From Chitinophaga pinensis (GTDB taxonomy: Bacteria; Bacteroidota; Bacteroidia; Chitinophagales; CAIOSU01): a DNA stretch of 64,000 nucleotides. Each line of letters begins with the position of its first letter. Positions within the stretch are counted from its first letter, which is position 1. The translations under genes were made by a program, and so were the position numbers. The notes beneath the pieces are model-generated. The model worked only from the letters and a program-made list of their open reading frames with translations. It was not told the DNA's origin and did no database searches. The stretch lies in assembly GCA_945901065.1 (NCBI GenBank), contig CAMDKI010000002.1, positions 248,001 through 312,000 of the forward strand. The letters run 5' to 3'. Shown one piece after another: positions 16,393 through 24,957 of this stretch.

Positions 16393-17522
16393 TAAACTGC
16401 GGCATTCTGCGGTTTCACCAGCTTGGTTAACCTAATACTCAAATCGAGCATGAGTATTTTGCCGCTAGCGTTGCGCTCTATGTGATAATAAGCATCGTTG
16501 AGCCAATCGGCCAAACGAGCCATTTTTTCTTGATTGAATTTACCCGCCATATCCCCTACCACATTCTTTTCGCTACCGATAAGCACGTCCGATGGTTTGC
16601 CATAAACCTGCAAGTGCAATACCTCGCGCAGTATGTGCAGCGCATATACCATAAAAGATTTTTGCGCTTCGCGGCCCAAAGCACCAAATGTATCGGCCCA
16701 GCGAACGTGCGCCATTGGGTCGACATTGCGGCTCAATATGGCTTCCATCCATTGCTCAAACAGCTCGGCATGCTCGCCTGCCGAATGGTTTATCAAATCT
16801 AAGGCCTCAATATAGTCACCATTGGCCAAACCAGCAATTCGGTAAGCCTCATCCGGTTGCAATTGTTGCAAATTGACCAAGGCATCGGCCAACTGTTGCT
16901 GCTCAATGGGTGCAATTTTAATAATTTGCGTGCGCGAAATAATGGTACTTAATACGGTCTCCAAATTCTCGGCGACTAGCAAGAAAACCGTTTGAGCAGG
17001 CGGTTCTTCCAATATTTTAAGAAGTGTATTGCCCTCTTTGCCTAAATACTCGGGCAGCCAAATAAGCATTATTTTATAACCCTGCTCGTATGCCTTGAAA
17101 CTCAGCCTGCGCATTACATCATGGCATTCGGTTATCGGTATGTTGGGCTGTTTGTTTTCGGCATTGAATTTCACCATCCAGCGGTGCAAACTCAAGTAAG
17201 GGCTTTGGTTTAGTACTTCGCGCCATTCGGTAATGCTTTCGGTACTTATTTTGCGCTTCTCAACACTCGGAAAAGGGAAGCTAAAGTGCAAATCAGGGTG
17301 CGCCAACTTTTGCATTTTAAGGCAGCTTGGGCACTCGCCACAGCTATCCTCAAGCTGGGGGTTTACGCAGTTTAGGTATTGGGCATAGGCCAATGCAATA
17401 GGTAAACCACCAAAACCCAATGGCCCCAAAAACATTTGGGCATGGGGCACATGGCCTTCGCGCACCGAAGAGGTGAGTTGCTGCTTTAAGTGGCCCTGGC
17501 CGATGATGTCTTTAAACTGCAT
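16392..17522 (-). CDS. holB: DNA polymerase III delta' subunit
   Basis: The 376-aa protein opens MQFKDIIGQGHLKQQLTSSVREGHVPHAQMFLGPLGFGG, the clamp-loader AAA+ fold with a degenerate Walker A lacking GKT, as expected for the non-ATPase delta' subunit. Four cysteines (C-x8-C-x2-C-x2-C, ~53-67) form the zinc module. LIWLPEYLGKEGNTLLKILEEPPAQTVFLLVAE (~150-182) is the conserved delta' core, followed by LSTIISRTQII. It acts in the clamp-loader complex at the replication fork. It sits upstream of ricT and gldH on the same strand, with a 211-bp gap filled by octamer repeats. Confidence 0.92.
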   Translation of the reverse strand: MQFKDIIGQGHLKQQLTSSVREGHVPHAQMFLGPLGFGGLPIALAYAQYLNCVNPQLEDSCGECPSCLKMQKLAHPDLHFSFPFPSVEKRKISTESITEWREVLNQSPYLSLHRWMVKFNAENKQPNIPITECHDVMRRLSFKAYEQGYKIMLIWLPEYLGKEGNTLLKILEEPPAQTVFLLVAENLETVLSTIISRTQIIKIAPIEQQQLADALVNLQQLQPDEAYRIAGLANGDYIEALDLINHSAGEHAELFEQWMEAILSRNVDPMAHVRWADTFGALGREAQKSFMVYALHILREVLHLQVYGKPSDVLIGSEKNVVGDMAGKFNQEKMARLADWLNDAYYHIERNASGKILMLDLSIRLTKLVKPQNAAV

Positions 17523-17656
17523 GGGTTTTCTGTTGCTTTTAAGGTGTAATGTTTAGTGGTCGGACGAGCTTACCGTTTGGGTTGCTCATTCAGTCATTCA
17601 ACAATCACACTTCGGCTATGGTAGTCGACAGACCACTTCTAACCTACAACAAGAAC

Positions 17657-18139
17657 TTACGCGGGCATGTATGGTAGCATGGCTTCGATGGGGTCGGCAG
17701 TAGAACCGAAAGAGGCAATAAGCACTCCTTCTTCGTCCAACAAAAATTTATGGAAGTTCCATTTTATCTCGTTGTCCCACAATCCGTTCAACTCTTTGGT
17801 AGTAAGAAACTGGAATATAGGAGCTTGATTAGGAGCCTTCGTGCTCAGTTTTTCGGTAAGCGGGAAGGTAACGCCATAGTTGCGCTCGCAAAACGCGGCA
17901 ATGGTATCGGCAGTGCCAGGCTCTTGTCCGCCAAAATCGTTGCAAGGTATGCCCACCACCACTAAACTATCTTTATACTCTTCCTGCAACTCTTGCAACT
18001 GCTTATATTGAGGCGTTAAACCGCACTCGCTGGCCGTGTTGGCCACCAATATCTTCTTGCCACGGAACGCGCTAAAATCGACTGTTCCGCCCGTTAATCC
18101 CAATAAACTGAACGTATGTATACTATTGTTTGAAGCCAT
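17657..18139 (-). CDS. Glutathione peroxidase family thiol peroxidase
   Basis: The 160-aa protein has the thioredoxin-like GPx fold with the peroxidatic site KILVANTASECGLTPQYKQLQELQEEY (catalytic Cys ~39), the GIPCNDFGGQEPGT loop (second, resolving-type Cys ~68) and IKWNFHKFLLDEEG with the conserved Trp-Asn. Bacterial and plant-type members reduce hydroperoxides mostly with thioredoxin and use Cys rather than selenocysteine, as here. The protein has no signal peptide, so it is cytoplasmic. It is divergent from the barrel gene at 18356, with a heptamer array between them. Confidence 0.92.
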   Translation of the reverse strand: MASNNSIHTFSLLGLTGGTVDFSAFRGKKILVANTASECGLTPQYKQLQELQEEYKDSLVVVGIPCNDFGGQEPGTADTIAAFCERNYGVTFPLTEKLSTKAPNQAPIFQFLTTKELNGLWDNEIKWNFHKFLLDEEGVLIASFGSTADPIEAMLPYMPA

Positions 18140-18196
18140 GCCGGTAGCCTTTTGTTAGTTCCGGTTGATAGCGTAAAGTTGGTGAAAATTTGTGAA

Positions 18197-18224
18197 TAGT
18201 CGATGGTCAACTATCCACGGTCGA
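18197..18224 (+). repeat. Heptamer-phased array H3 (TAGTCGA/TGGTCGA units)
   Basis: Four 7-nt units: TAGTCGA, TGGTCAA, CTATCCA, CGGTCGA. The first 12 bp are identical to the start of array H4 at 21907. It lies between divergent genes. Confidence 0.55.
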
Positions 18225-18327
18225 GGGATAAAAATGATAGGATTAAAAATCTATTTCATTAACGTAAAAGAAATTATCTTTTCTAATAGCCAAATTGAGC
18301 TAATTTTAGTTTTACCAAGCTATCGCT

Positions 18328-18335
18328 TACTTTTG
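18328..18335 (+). promoter_or_regulatory. TAnnTTTG -7 box before the 203-aa barrel gene
   Basis: TACTTTTG matches the consensus exactly and lies 20 nt before the ATG at 18356. Confidence 0.45.
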
Positions 18336-18355
18336 CCAGCAATACAAAAAGGGAC

Positions 18356-18967
18356 ATGAGAAACACTTACCTAACCTGCCTATTGGCACTTTTGCTTTTA
18401 CCTATTTCAAGCGCATTTTCGCAAAGCCATTTAGGATTGGGCGTTGAACTCTTAGCGCCAATTACCCCATACTCCAAAGGCTACGGTTTAGGTTACGGTG
18501 CAAGTTTTATGTACCGAAGGTTCGAAATGACTCGTCCGCTAATATTGGATGTTTCAGTGGGCTTTACTCGTACCTCGGCAAAAAAAGATGCAAACTTTGC
18601 CTACGGCAGTGGTTTTAACTCGTACATTTATAAGCCCTATACGCTTAGGTCATATTATGCCAAATTTGGCTTGGGATGGGCATTCCTACCTAATGCATCG
18701 CCTTACACACAGCCCTATGCGGGTTTCGAATTAGGTTATTCATTAAATAGCGAAGGAAGCAATATTACCCACAACCAGTACCTCGCAGGCCTTCGCCTTG
18801 GGTGGATGACTTACCTAGCGGAACGTGTGCTGTTTGGGCTGGAAATGAAGTATAACGCCATGATATCTCTAGATGGACGGTCCGATAAAGAATATACTTC
18901 TATTGGCGAAATCATGGACCATCAAATGTCTTTTCAATTTACTACTAATGTAAGGTTGGGTAGGTAA
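18356..18967 (+). CDS. Small outer-membrane beta-barrel protein
   Basis: The 203-aa product has a signal peptide (MRNTYLTCLLALLLLPISSAFSQ) and then alternating amphipathic strands with many Tyr and Phe residues (GLGYGASFMYRRFEM, SYYAKFGLGWAFL, PYAGFELGYSLN). It closes FQFTTNVRLGR. This is the pattern of an eight- to ten-strand outer-membrane barrel of the general OmpW/OMP_b-brl type. I do not recognise a named family. It converges on the LysM/RlpA gene with a 3-bp gap between stop codons. The outer-membrane location is likely; function is unknown. Confidence 0.75.
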   Translation: MRNTYLTCLLALLLLPISSAFSQSHLGLGVELLAPITPYSKGYGLGYGASFMYRRFEMTRPLILDVSVGFTRTSAKKDANFAYGSGFNSYIYKPYTLRSYYAKFGLGWAFLPNASPYTQPYAGFELGYSLNSEGSNITHNQYLAGLRLGWMTYLAERVLFGLEMKYNAMISLDGRSDKEYTSIGEIMDHQMSFQFTTNVRLGR

Positions 18968-18970
18968 TTG

Positions 18971-19981
18971 TTACTGCTTTGCTTGCGGCATTGACAGCTC
19001 TATCATGAATTTATCATCTAGCACGTTTAGGTACCGTGCTGCGCCGCCTGAGACTTTTACAATAAAGCTTTCGTTGCTTTTGTTGTTTGGCAACTTGCCA
19101 ATTACCTTGGCATATATCACGCGGTCGTTCATGAGGTTGCGCACCTTAACTACCGAGCCAATTGGGGCGGTTTTGTGCAAGGCATAAAAGCGGTACTGGT
19201 TTTCGTGCGAAGGGTCGTTAAGCCAGCCAGCGGTACCTTTAAGTACTAGCTCGTTGCCGCTTGCAACAGATGCGTTGTACTTCACTTTTAAATCAGATAG
19301 CATAACCAAATCGAACGACGCTACGGTTGATCCTCCATCATCGCTCACTGTTGCGTCATTGGCATTTACCGCTGGGGCAGCGCTGCCAGATGGTTTGCTT
19401 GGGGTAAATATGGCATTGCTATCAATTGGCGGCTGGCCAGCTGGCGGTGCACTGTACTTTGGTGCGGTAGGGTTAGTTGTTGAGGCCTTACTACCCGGTA
19501 TTAAAAGCACTTGGCCAATACTCAAGCCTTCCACTTGTAATTTGTTCAGCTCCTTAATGGCCGCAACGGTAGTGTGTGGGTATAGCCTTGCTACAGAGTA
19601 CAGCGTTTCGCCGGTTTTTACAATATGTTGTGCTTGCTCTTTAGTGCTAGCGGTAGTTGCAGTTGGTGTATTGTTGGTTGGCTTTGTTGGGGCTGTTGGC
19701 GTGTTTGGGGATGCATCATCCAGTTTAACTGCATACAACGGCACCACTAGCATATCGCCGGGGCGCAGTGCCGCGGCAGGGTCTGTTAGTCGGTTTACGC
19801 TTCGCAAACTATCGACCTGCACTTTATAGGTTTGGGCTATGGAGTAAAACGTTTCGCCCACGCGCACTTGGTGCACCGTGTATGCCTTACCATCAATATT
19901 AACTTTGGTTTGAGATAGCAAAGTACCGGCAAACAACAAGCAAAAGGAGAGTAAAACTGCTTTAAGGTAGGTGCGAAACAT
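18971..19981 (-). CDS. Secreted protein with two LysM domains and an RlpA-like beta-barrel domain
   Basis: I set the start at ATG 19981 (MFRTYLKAVLLSFCLLFAGTLLSQ, a signal peptide); the track start is an upstream TTG. Two LysM repeats follow: HQVRVGETFYSIAQTYKVQVDSLRSVN (~35-75) and HIVKTGETLYSVARLYPHTTVAAIKELN (~115-155), separated by a Pro/Thr-rich linker. The C-terminal ~110 residues (KGTAGWLNDPSHENQYRFYALHKTAPIGSVVKVRNLMNDRVIYAKV) look like the double-psi beta-barrel of RlpA. The product probably binds peptidoglycan in the periplasm. Whether the barrel cuts glycan, as in Pseudomonas RlpA, is not evident; the usual G-x-ASWY-G motif is altered to GTAGWLN. Confidence 0.82.
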   Translation of the reverse strand: MFRTYLKAVLLSFCLLFAGTLLSQTKVNIDGKAYTVHQVRVGETFYSIAQTYKVQVDSLRSVNRLTDPAAALRPGDMLVVPLYAVKLDDASPNTPTAPTKPTNNTPTATTASTKEQAQHIVKTGETLYSVARLYPHTTVAAIKELNKLQVEGLSIGQVLLIPGSKASTTNPTAPKYSAPPAGQPPIDSNAIFTPSKPSGSAAPAVNANDATVSDDGGSTVASFDLVMLSDLKVKYNASVASGNELVLKGTAGWLNDPSHENQYRFYALHKTAPIGSVVKVRNLMNDRVIYAKVIGKLPNNKSNESFIVKVSGGAARYLNVLDDKFMIELSMPQAKQ

Positions 19982-20069
19982 GTTAAACAAAATGGCTAAA
20001 TTTGATTGGGTTGGGGAAAACCACCTATAATAAACCGAAAATTAGGGCAAATTATTATCTGCACGCATT

Positions 20070-21506
20070 ATGAGAGCTAGCTTTTACAAACCGATACTGC
20101 AATGGGTGTTCATGATTTTAGGCACACTGCCTTTGGCGCTCATGGCCCAAGATACACCTATTAACGCCATCGACACAGGCTACCAAGCACCTATTGTGAA
20201 AGATACCACCCAAACGGTGCAAAGCTATAGCGGCAAACAAAAAGTGTACTACTTTAGGCTGCACGATGAAATAATGCCACCGGCGGGCCGCTTAATAAAT
20301 AAAGCCCTTGACGAAGCCGAAGCATGGGGTGCCAATTTAGTAATAATGGAACTGAACACCTTTGGTGGCCGAGTAGATATTGCGGATGAAATACGCAACA
20401 AGATATTGAACGCCAAAATGCCCATAGCCGTGTGGGTAAACGATAACGCCGCCTCGGCTGGTGCGCTTATTTCCATAGCTTGCGACAGCATATACATGGC
20501 ATCGGGCAGCAGCATTGGCGCAGCCACCGTAGTAAGTGGCGAAGACGGCACCCAAATGCCCGACAAATACCAAAGCTATATGCGCAGCACTATGCGCAGC
20601 ACTGCCGAGGCCAATGGCCGCGACCCACTTATTGCCGAAGCTATGGTGGATGACCGTATTGTTATACCTGGCATTATCGATTCGGGCTTTACCCTTACGT
20701 TTACTGCTGCAGAAGCCCTAAAACATGGCTACTCAGAAGGTACTGCCGAAAACCGAGAAGAGGTATTGAAGTTAATAGGCGTTGCCGATTATGAGTTGAA
20801 AGAATACGAACCTGACAGTATCGATGCCATCATTTCGTTTTTACTGAACCCCGTGGTCAACTCACTTTTGCTATTAGCAATTATTGGGGGCATTTACTTC
20901 GAGCTGCAGGCTCCAGGTATTGGTTTCCCATTGGCTTTGGCAGTTACTGCTGCAGTGTTGTTTTTTGCGCCGCTGTATCTCGAGGGGCTTGCCGCTAATT
21001 GGGAGATTTTGCTTTTTATAGTAGGCGTAATACTCTTGATTATGGAGTTATTTGTGATTCCTGGCTTTGGTATAGCGGGCATCAGCGGTATTATTCTTAT
21101 TGTGGGCTCCTTAATACTTTCATTAGTAGCCAATATTGATGGCTTTGATTTCACATTTGCCAGTGGCGAACAGCTAACTAGGGCGGTACTGCAAGTTACG
21201 GTTATACTTACGCTGTCTATAATAGGTTTCTTGGTGTTTAATGAGCGCATAACCAATAGTGCCGCCTTCAAAAAACTGACCTTGCAAGATTCATTGAGCG
21301 GCGAAGGCTATACTGCTGGGCTTGCAGAGCTTGATAACCTAGCCGGCCAGCAAGGCACTGCTGTTACCGATTTGCGCCCATCAGGTAAAATATCTATAGG
21401 CGAAAATCGCTATGAAGCATCAACCGATGGTGAATTGATAGAAAAAGGTACAGATGTTGTTGTGGTGAAATCGAGAGGTAACTACTTGCAGGTGCGAAAA
21501 GCTTGA
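20070..21506 (+). CDS. NfeD-family membrane serine protease (ClpP-class N-terminal domain)
   Basis: The 478-aa protein has a signal peptide and then a ClpP/crotonase-like protease domain: NTFGGRVDIADEIRNKI (~91-107), the nucleophile region NDNAASAGALISIACD (Ser ~127) and the downstream QMPDKYQSYMRS segment that supplies the catalytic Lys. Four or five membrane helices follow (~255-390), and an OB-fold NfeD domain closes the protein (KISIGENRYEASTDGELIEKGTDVVVVKSRGNYLQVRKA). This is the long NfeD form, found with or near stomatin-type proteins, which it cleaves in archaea. No stomatin gene lies in this window. The stop codon abuts the crcB stop. Confidence 0.9.
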   Translation: MRASFYKPILQWVFMILGTLPLALMAQDTPINAIDTGYQAPIVKDTTQTVQSYSGKQKVYYFRLHDEIMPPAGRLINKALDEAEAWGANLVIMELNTFGGRVDIADEIRNKILNAKMPIAVWVNDNAASAGALISIACDSIYMASGSSIGAATVVSGEDGTQMPDKYQSYMRSTMRSTAEANGRDPLIAEAMVDDRIVIPGIIDSGFTLTFTAAEALKHGYSEGTAENREEVLKLIGVADYELKEYEPDSIDAIISFLLNPVVNSLLLLAIIGGIYFELQAPGIGFPLALAVTAAVLFFAPLYLEGLAANWEILLFIVGVILLIMELFVIPGFGIAGISGIILIVGSLILSLVANIDGFDFTFASGEQLTRAVLQVTVILTLSIIGFLVFNERITNSAAFKKLTLQDSLSGEGYTAGLAELDNLAGQQGTAVTDLRPSGKISIGENRYEASTDGELIEKGTDVVVVKSRGNYLQVRKA

Positions 21507-21887
21507 TTAAGCATGCAAGCGCGCGCCTAACCACAAACCACCAAAAGCAAGCAACACACCGAGTATGTTGCTAAGTAACGCATACAACAACGCGGACTTA
21601 ATGTCGCCGACCTGTATACGCTGCATCATTTCGATGGCAAAGCTAGAGAAGGTAGTAAAGCCGCCCAGAAAACCTACGAAAAGGAAATTCTTGAGCGTTT
21701 CGGGCATTTGAGGCACATCCAACCAACCCCAAAGAAAACCAATAAGCAACGAGCCAACCATGTTTACGGTAAAAGTGCTAGCCGGAAAGCCGAGCCACTG
21801 CTGATTACCCATCCAATGTAACACCCCATAACGGCCTAATACGCCCAATGAGCCACCTACAATAAGTGATAGTATGTTGTACCACAT
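21507..21887 (-). CDS. crcB: Fluoride exporter CrcB/FluC
   Basis: The 126-aa protein has four hydrophobic segments and the Fluc hallmarks GVLGRYGVLHW, FTVNMVGSLLIGFLWG (the Asn in TVNMVG) and GGFTTFSSFAIE (the TTFSTF-type phenylalanine box). Fluc channels are dual-topology dimers that export fluoride passively. The length is typical. The ATG at 21887 follows a perfect TACCTTTG box by only 4 nt, so a fluoride riboswitch, which needs a leader, is not possible in a transcript from that box. A heptamer array lies directly upstream of the box. Confidence 0.93.
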   Translation of the reverse strand: MWYNILSLIVGGSLGVLGRYGVLHWMGNQQWLGFPASTFTVNMVGSLLIGFLWGWLDVPQMPETLKNFLFVGFLGGFTTFSSFAIEMMQRIQVGDIKSALLYALLSNILGVLLAFGGLWLGARLHA

Positions 21888-21891
21888 GTGG

Positions 21892-21899
21892 CAAAGGTA
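21892..21899 (-). promoter_or_regulatory. TAnnTTTG box 4 nt from the crcB ATG
   Basis: TACCTTTG followed by CCAC-ATG. An exact -7 consensus this close to the start implies a leaderless or near-leaderless mRNA. Confidence 0.5.
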
Positions 21900-21906
21900 G
21901 CGGTTT

Positions 21907-22055
21907 TAGTCGATGGTCGATAGTCCATGGTTTATAGTCCAAAAACTTGAAAAGAAAATATTAACAAAAAATAGGCTAAACCTGTCCGTGCTGCCCCTAA
22001 TAACTCTATTTATCCTAAAAAAATCCATGGACTATCGACCGTCGACCATCGACTA
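21907..22055. repeat. Heptamer-phased mirrored repeat H4
   Basis: The left arm 21907-21941 reads TAGTCGA, TGGTCGA, TAGTCCA, TGGTTTA, TAGTCCA. The right arm 22021-22055, read on the minus strand, gives TAGTCGA, TGGTCGA, CGGTCGA, TAGTCCA, TGGATTT. The arms match except for one extra heptamer (CGGTCGA) in the right arm. A 79-nt AT-rich spacer lies between. The element sits between divergent genes. Confidence 0.8.
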
Positions 22056-22161
22056 TTCAAATATTTCCATCGAAATGTATCAACAACACTTGGGCATGAC
22101 AGCCAAAGCACCTATTTTTACTGCCCAATAAGAATCCCAAACATTTACTACATAACCAGTC

Positions 22162-22497
22162 ATGAAAAATTCTACCAATAAAGCGTTGTTTGAGAAGGCA
22201 GTAAAAATTGCCCAAGACGGAAAGGACTTAACAAGTGCTATACCGGTGTTGATGCAGTTGCGTGAACAAGCCAAAGCTGCCGAAGACCCTCTAGTAACTA
22301 AAGTATTGCGCCTTGCTAGCCAACACATTGAAAACAACGAAAGCTTTGAGGTTGGTCAATATTTTGAAGAAGAGCCACTACCAGATGACATGAGCAACTT
22401 GGAATATTTCCTTCAGTTGGTTGCAGATAGTGACAATAAATTTAACCGTGAGGAACTGGCCCAATTCCGTGATGTATTTAACCAATTGGCTCAGTAA
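22162..22497 (+). CDS. Small acidic helical protein, unknown function
   Basis: The 111-aa soluble protein has no leader and no membrane segment. It is predicted mostly helical (LFEKAVKIAQDGKDLTSAIPVLMQLREQAKAAEDPLVTKVLRLASQHIE), with an acidic middle (FEEEPLPDDMSNLEYFLQLVADS). I do not recognise the family. The alternating short helices could form a TPR-like or cytoplasmic scaffold bundle, but no repeat is clear. The reading frame is supported by a strong terminator right after it and by balanced codon use. It is divergent from crcB across a mirrored heptamer repeat. Confidence 0.7.
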   Translation: MKNSTNKALFEKAVKIAQDGKDLTSAIPVLMQLREQAKAAEDPLVTKVLRLASQHIENNESFEVGQYFEEEPLPDDMSNLEYFLQLVADSDNKFNREELAQFRDVFNQLAQ

Positions 22498-22518
22498 TCA
22501 ATAGTAACATCCTACACT

Positions 22519-22557
22519 AAAAGCCCCGTTTTGCTTAAGCAAAACGGGGCTTTTTTA
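22519..22557. terminator. Strong bidirectional terminator
   Basis: A perfect 16-bp stem (AAAAGCCCCGTTTTGC / GCAAAACGGGGCTTTT) around TTAA has a T-run on both strands. It serves the 111-aa gene and the converging arylsulfotransferase-like gene. Confidence 0.92.
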
Positions 22558-22581
22558 TGGTCTAATGAGCAGCAGCAACCT

Positions 22582-24234
22582 TTATTCAAGTAATATTTTA
22601 CCCGCTGCAACCTTACCTGAATGAGTAATAATTTGATATAAATACAGGCCTACTGATACCTTTGGAAGATTAACAGCATTAGCATCGGTGGTTAAGTTGG
22701 TTTCGAAAACTAAAACACCCGAGACACTGGTCACCTTCATTACACCTGTTTCGCCTACAGGTAAGGTTACTTGTATACTACCCGTTGATGGATTGGGAAA
22801 TAGGCTTGGATTAAAAGTAATGGTTTGGTCTATTCCGGTTGTGTCGGTAACATAAATCTGGCAAGTGCTAGGCAAGGGGTTTAGCTCAATCGGCCCTTGT
22901 GGGGTTAGGTTTTTACCTGCGAATGCTGGAAAATCAACCCCATATCGCAGCGCTTGAAAGGTATTGTTAGAAATTGGCTGCAAACCTTGCGAAACAGGCC
23001 CAAGTGCATTCACCGGCACTATGTATTGCCATACAATCGAGTCATTTGGAGCAATTTCGAACAAGCGACCTTCTGTGCCTTCACAAACCAAAATGTTACC
23101 GTTTGGCAATGCTTGCGCACCACTTATATTCCGAGAGTAGAAACCTAACGGAGGATTGGCTGTGTAATTATAAAATGCCGTATCGGGACCAAATGGCTGC
23201 CCAGGTTGCAAAGTATAGTTGCCATCGGTCAATAGCGGTGGCACTATCATTTCAACGGTTGAGTAATCGCCTGCTGGCCTTCCTTGTCCATTGTTGTATA
23301 TGGTAATATTGCCTGAATTAGGATAGCCTGATTTTACCCATTGCGCATCATGTTGTTTGTATAAAATTTGGTCAGAAAGGGTACCACGTTTATAAGCAGC
23401 TGGGTTGCCCCAACGGTACAACAAATCGCCACCCTTACCTGCATTTCCACCGATTGAGCTAGCAGCCTCAGCAGTAGTGGTGCTATGGTCAATAATCCAT
23501 ATTTCATTGAAACGATGTACGCTCAATAGTATTTGGTCGAGCGATTCATCATAGTCAATCCCATTCAAGTGCAGCCAGTCCGCATCCAAATTATTTGGGT
23601 AGTTAATGTTTATCTTACCCGGGTTGGCGGCTACCACGCCATAATTGGCCTTAGTGCTATCATAGTCTTGAACAGAATGGTCAGTGGCATGCCACTCCCA
23701 AACAATGTTGCCAGTGCCCATGCCAGTTGGCTGCACTTCAATAATGCGCCCATCCCAAAAATCTCCATCTACTGTTGCTGAGTTTCGGCCAAGGGCAAGG
23801 GCCGTATCTTCGGTAATGTCATAAAATGCTAACATCAGCACGTTTCCATTGGGCAGCACTTGTATGTCGTGGTTGCTTACTTTGTTGCTATCGTTATAGT
23901 CGTAATACCAAAGAATGTTTCCGTCCCAATCAAACAACTCTACCCTTCCGGCAACCCCGCCTGCCGTAAAGTTGATATTAGTATTCAGTTTGGCCGACCG
24001 AATTAAATTGCCATTAGGCAGCAAATAGCCAGTAAGCCCTGGTTGAAAGGCCGATTGCCAAGTATGCACTACCTCGCCACAATTGTCAATAAGATAGGTG
24101 GTTTCATATGCAGAAGGGCAAAACAAAGTATAACCGTTGTAGGACGCGCGATCGTTGCGAAACAAGCCAATAGTTTGCTGTGCAATTGACTGCAAACCTA
24201 CTAGAACTAAAAAACAAAGCAAAAAGTAGCGCAT
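22582..24234 (-). CDS. Arylsulfotransferase (ASST)-like secreted protein with T9SS type A sorting domain
   Basis: The 550-aa product has a signal peptide (MRYFLLCFLVLVGLQSIAQ) and then the beta-propeller of the arylsulfotransferase family: TYLIDNCGEVVHTWQS (~46-61), GYLLPNGNLIRSAK (~68-81), LFDWDGNILWYYDY (~97-110), HDIQVLPNGNVLMLAFYD (~119-136) and HDAQWVKSG (~292-300). The last ~80 residues (LFPNPSTGSIQVTLP...VGLYLYQIITHSGKVAAGKILLE) are a T9SS type A sorting domain, so export is to the cell surface or medium. True ASSTs move sulfate between phenols through a catalytic His; many Bacteroidota members have unproven activity. It ends at a bidirectional terminator. Confidence 0.87.
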   Translation of the reverse strand: MRYFLLCFLVLVGLQSIAQQTIGLFRNDRASYNGYTLFCPSAYETTYLIDNCGEVVHTWQSAFQPGLTGYLLPNGNLIRSAKLNTNINFTAGGVAGRVELFDWDGNILWYYDYNDSNKVSNHDIQVLPNGNVLMLAFYDITEDTALALGRNSATVDGDFWDGRIIEVQPTGMGTGNIVWEWHATDHSVQDYDSTKANYGVVAANPGKININYPNNLDADWLHLNGIDYDESLDQILLSVHRFNEIWIIDHSTTTAEAASSIGGNAGKGGDLLYRWGNPAAYKRGTLSDQILYKQHDAQWVKSGYPNSGNITIYNNGQGRPAGDYSTVEMIVPPLLTDGNYTLQPGQPFGPDTAFYNYTANPPLGFYSRNISGAQALPNGNILVCEGTEGRLFEIAPNDSIVWQYIVPVNALGPVSQGLQPISNNTFQALRYGVDFPAFAGKNLTPQGPIELNPLPSTCQIYVTDTTGIDQTITFNPSLFPNPSTGSIQVTLPVGETGVMKVTSVSGVLVFETNLTTDANAVNLPKVSVGLYLYQIITHSGKVAAGKILLE

Positions 24235-24287
24235 ATTGTGTTTCTATGCCTATAAAGATAGGAGATAAAAGACAAAGCAAATACGCC

Positions 24288-24956
24288 TTAATGGCAACTA
24301 TGCCCAACAGCTGGGCTTACAAAAGGAATGCCCAAACCCATACCACGAAGAATAAAAAGACAACCGATAATGCATACAAATGCAGGTATTATGTATGGCG
24401 ACATCTTGGCTAACCGCTTGCCCAACCAACCGCCGCCCAAACTTACGCCAACCAAGGCACCTGTGGTGCCCAAGCCAAACATAGCCATAAAACCTGCCGA
24501 CTGCCATAGGCTGGTGCCGGCCAAAGAGCCTGCCACGGCAACATAAACCATACCACATGGTAACAGGCCGTTGAGCATACCAGTAATGCCGCTGCTTAAC
24601 AAGGTGCGTTTCTGCATTTGCTGCGAAATACGACTGGTTACCGGGCTGAAGTTGATTGTTGCACCTTTAAACCAACCGGTGCGTGGCAAGAAGTAAATGG
24701 CCAATATCAGGATACCCGAAATAATGGATAACCATTGTTGCCAACCACCAATGCGCACACCCAAACCCAATAAGCCAGCCAAAAGACCTAAAACTATATA
24801 GGTACTCACCCTGCCACCCTGATATAGTAATAAGCGCTCCCAGCCTTTGCCATTTAAACCGTTTGCACGGTTCATAGCTATTACAATGGGGCCGCACATA
24901 CCCACACAATGCAGGCTAGAGGCCAATCCTAGTAAAAAACCACTGAGCACAAACAT
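24288..24956 (-). CDS. SafE/UreH-type membrane protein of the cco cluster
   Basis: The 222-aa protein has about six membrane helices and the family hallmark FLLGLASSLHCVGMCGPIVIAMN (~6-28), whose Cys and His residues are typical of the cytochrome-c-biogenesis/HupE-like 'sulfite exporter TauE/SafE' subgroup found beside cco genes. A second half-repeat holds GMLNGLLPCGMVYVAVAGSL (~125-144). The role is probably copper or heme handling during cbb3 oxidase assembly, inferred from the family's constant neighbourhood. It starts 1 nt after ccoH ends, so it is the last gene of the ccoNO-Q-P-G-H unit. Confidence 0.85.
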   Translation of the reverse strand: MFVLSGFLLGLASSLHCVGMCGPIVIAMNRANGLNGKGWERLLLYQGGRVSTYIVLGLLAGLLGLGVRIGGWQQWLSIISGILILAIYFLPRTGWFKGATINFSPVTSRISQQMQKRTLLSSGITGMLNGLLPCGMVYVAVAGSLAGTSLWQSAGFMAMFGLGTTGALVGVSLGGGWLGKRLAKMSPYIIPAFVCIIGCLFILRGMGLGIPFVSPAVGHSCH

Positions 24957-24957
24957 A

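Noticed and set aside
21888-21906. Fluoride riboswitch before crcB
   Set aside because: The -7 box lies 4 nt from the ATG, leaving no leader to fold.
21913-22131. 72-aa ORF between crcB and the 111-aa gene
   Set aside because: It runs through both arms of a heptamer repeat and has no leader or family; codon use follows the repeat, not a protein.
24298-24909. Alternate-frame ORFs in the SafE-like gene suggesting a frameshift
   Set aside because: The 222-aa frame is complete with both half-repeats and the HCVGMCGP motif.
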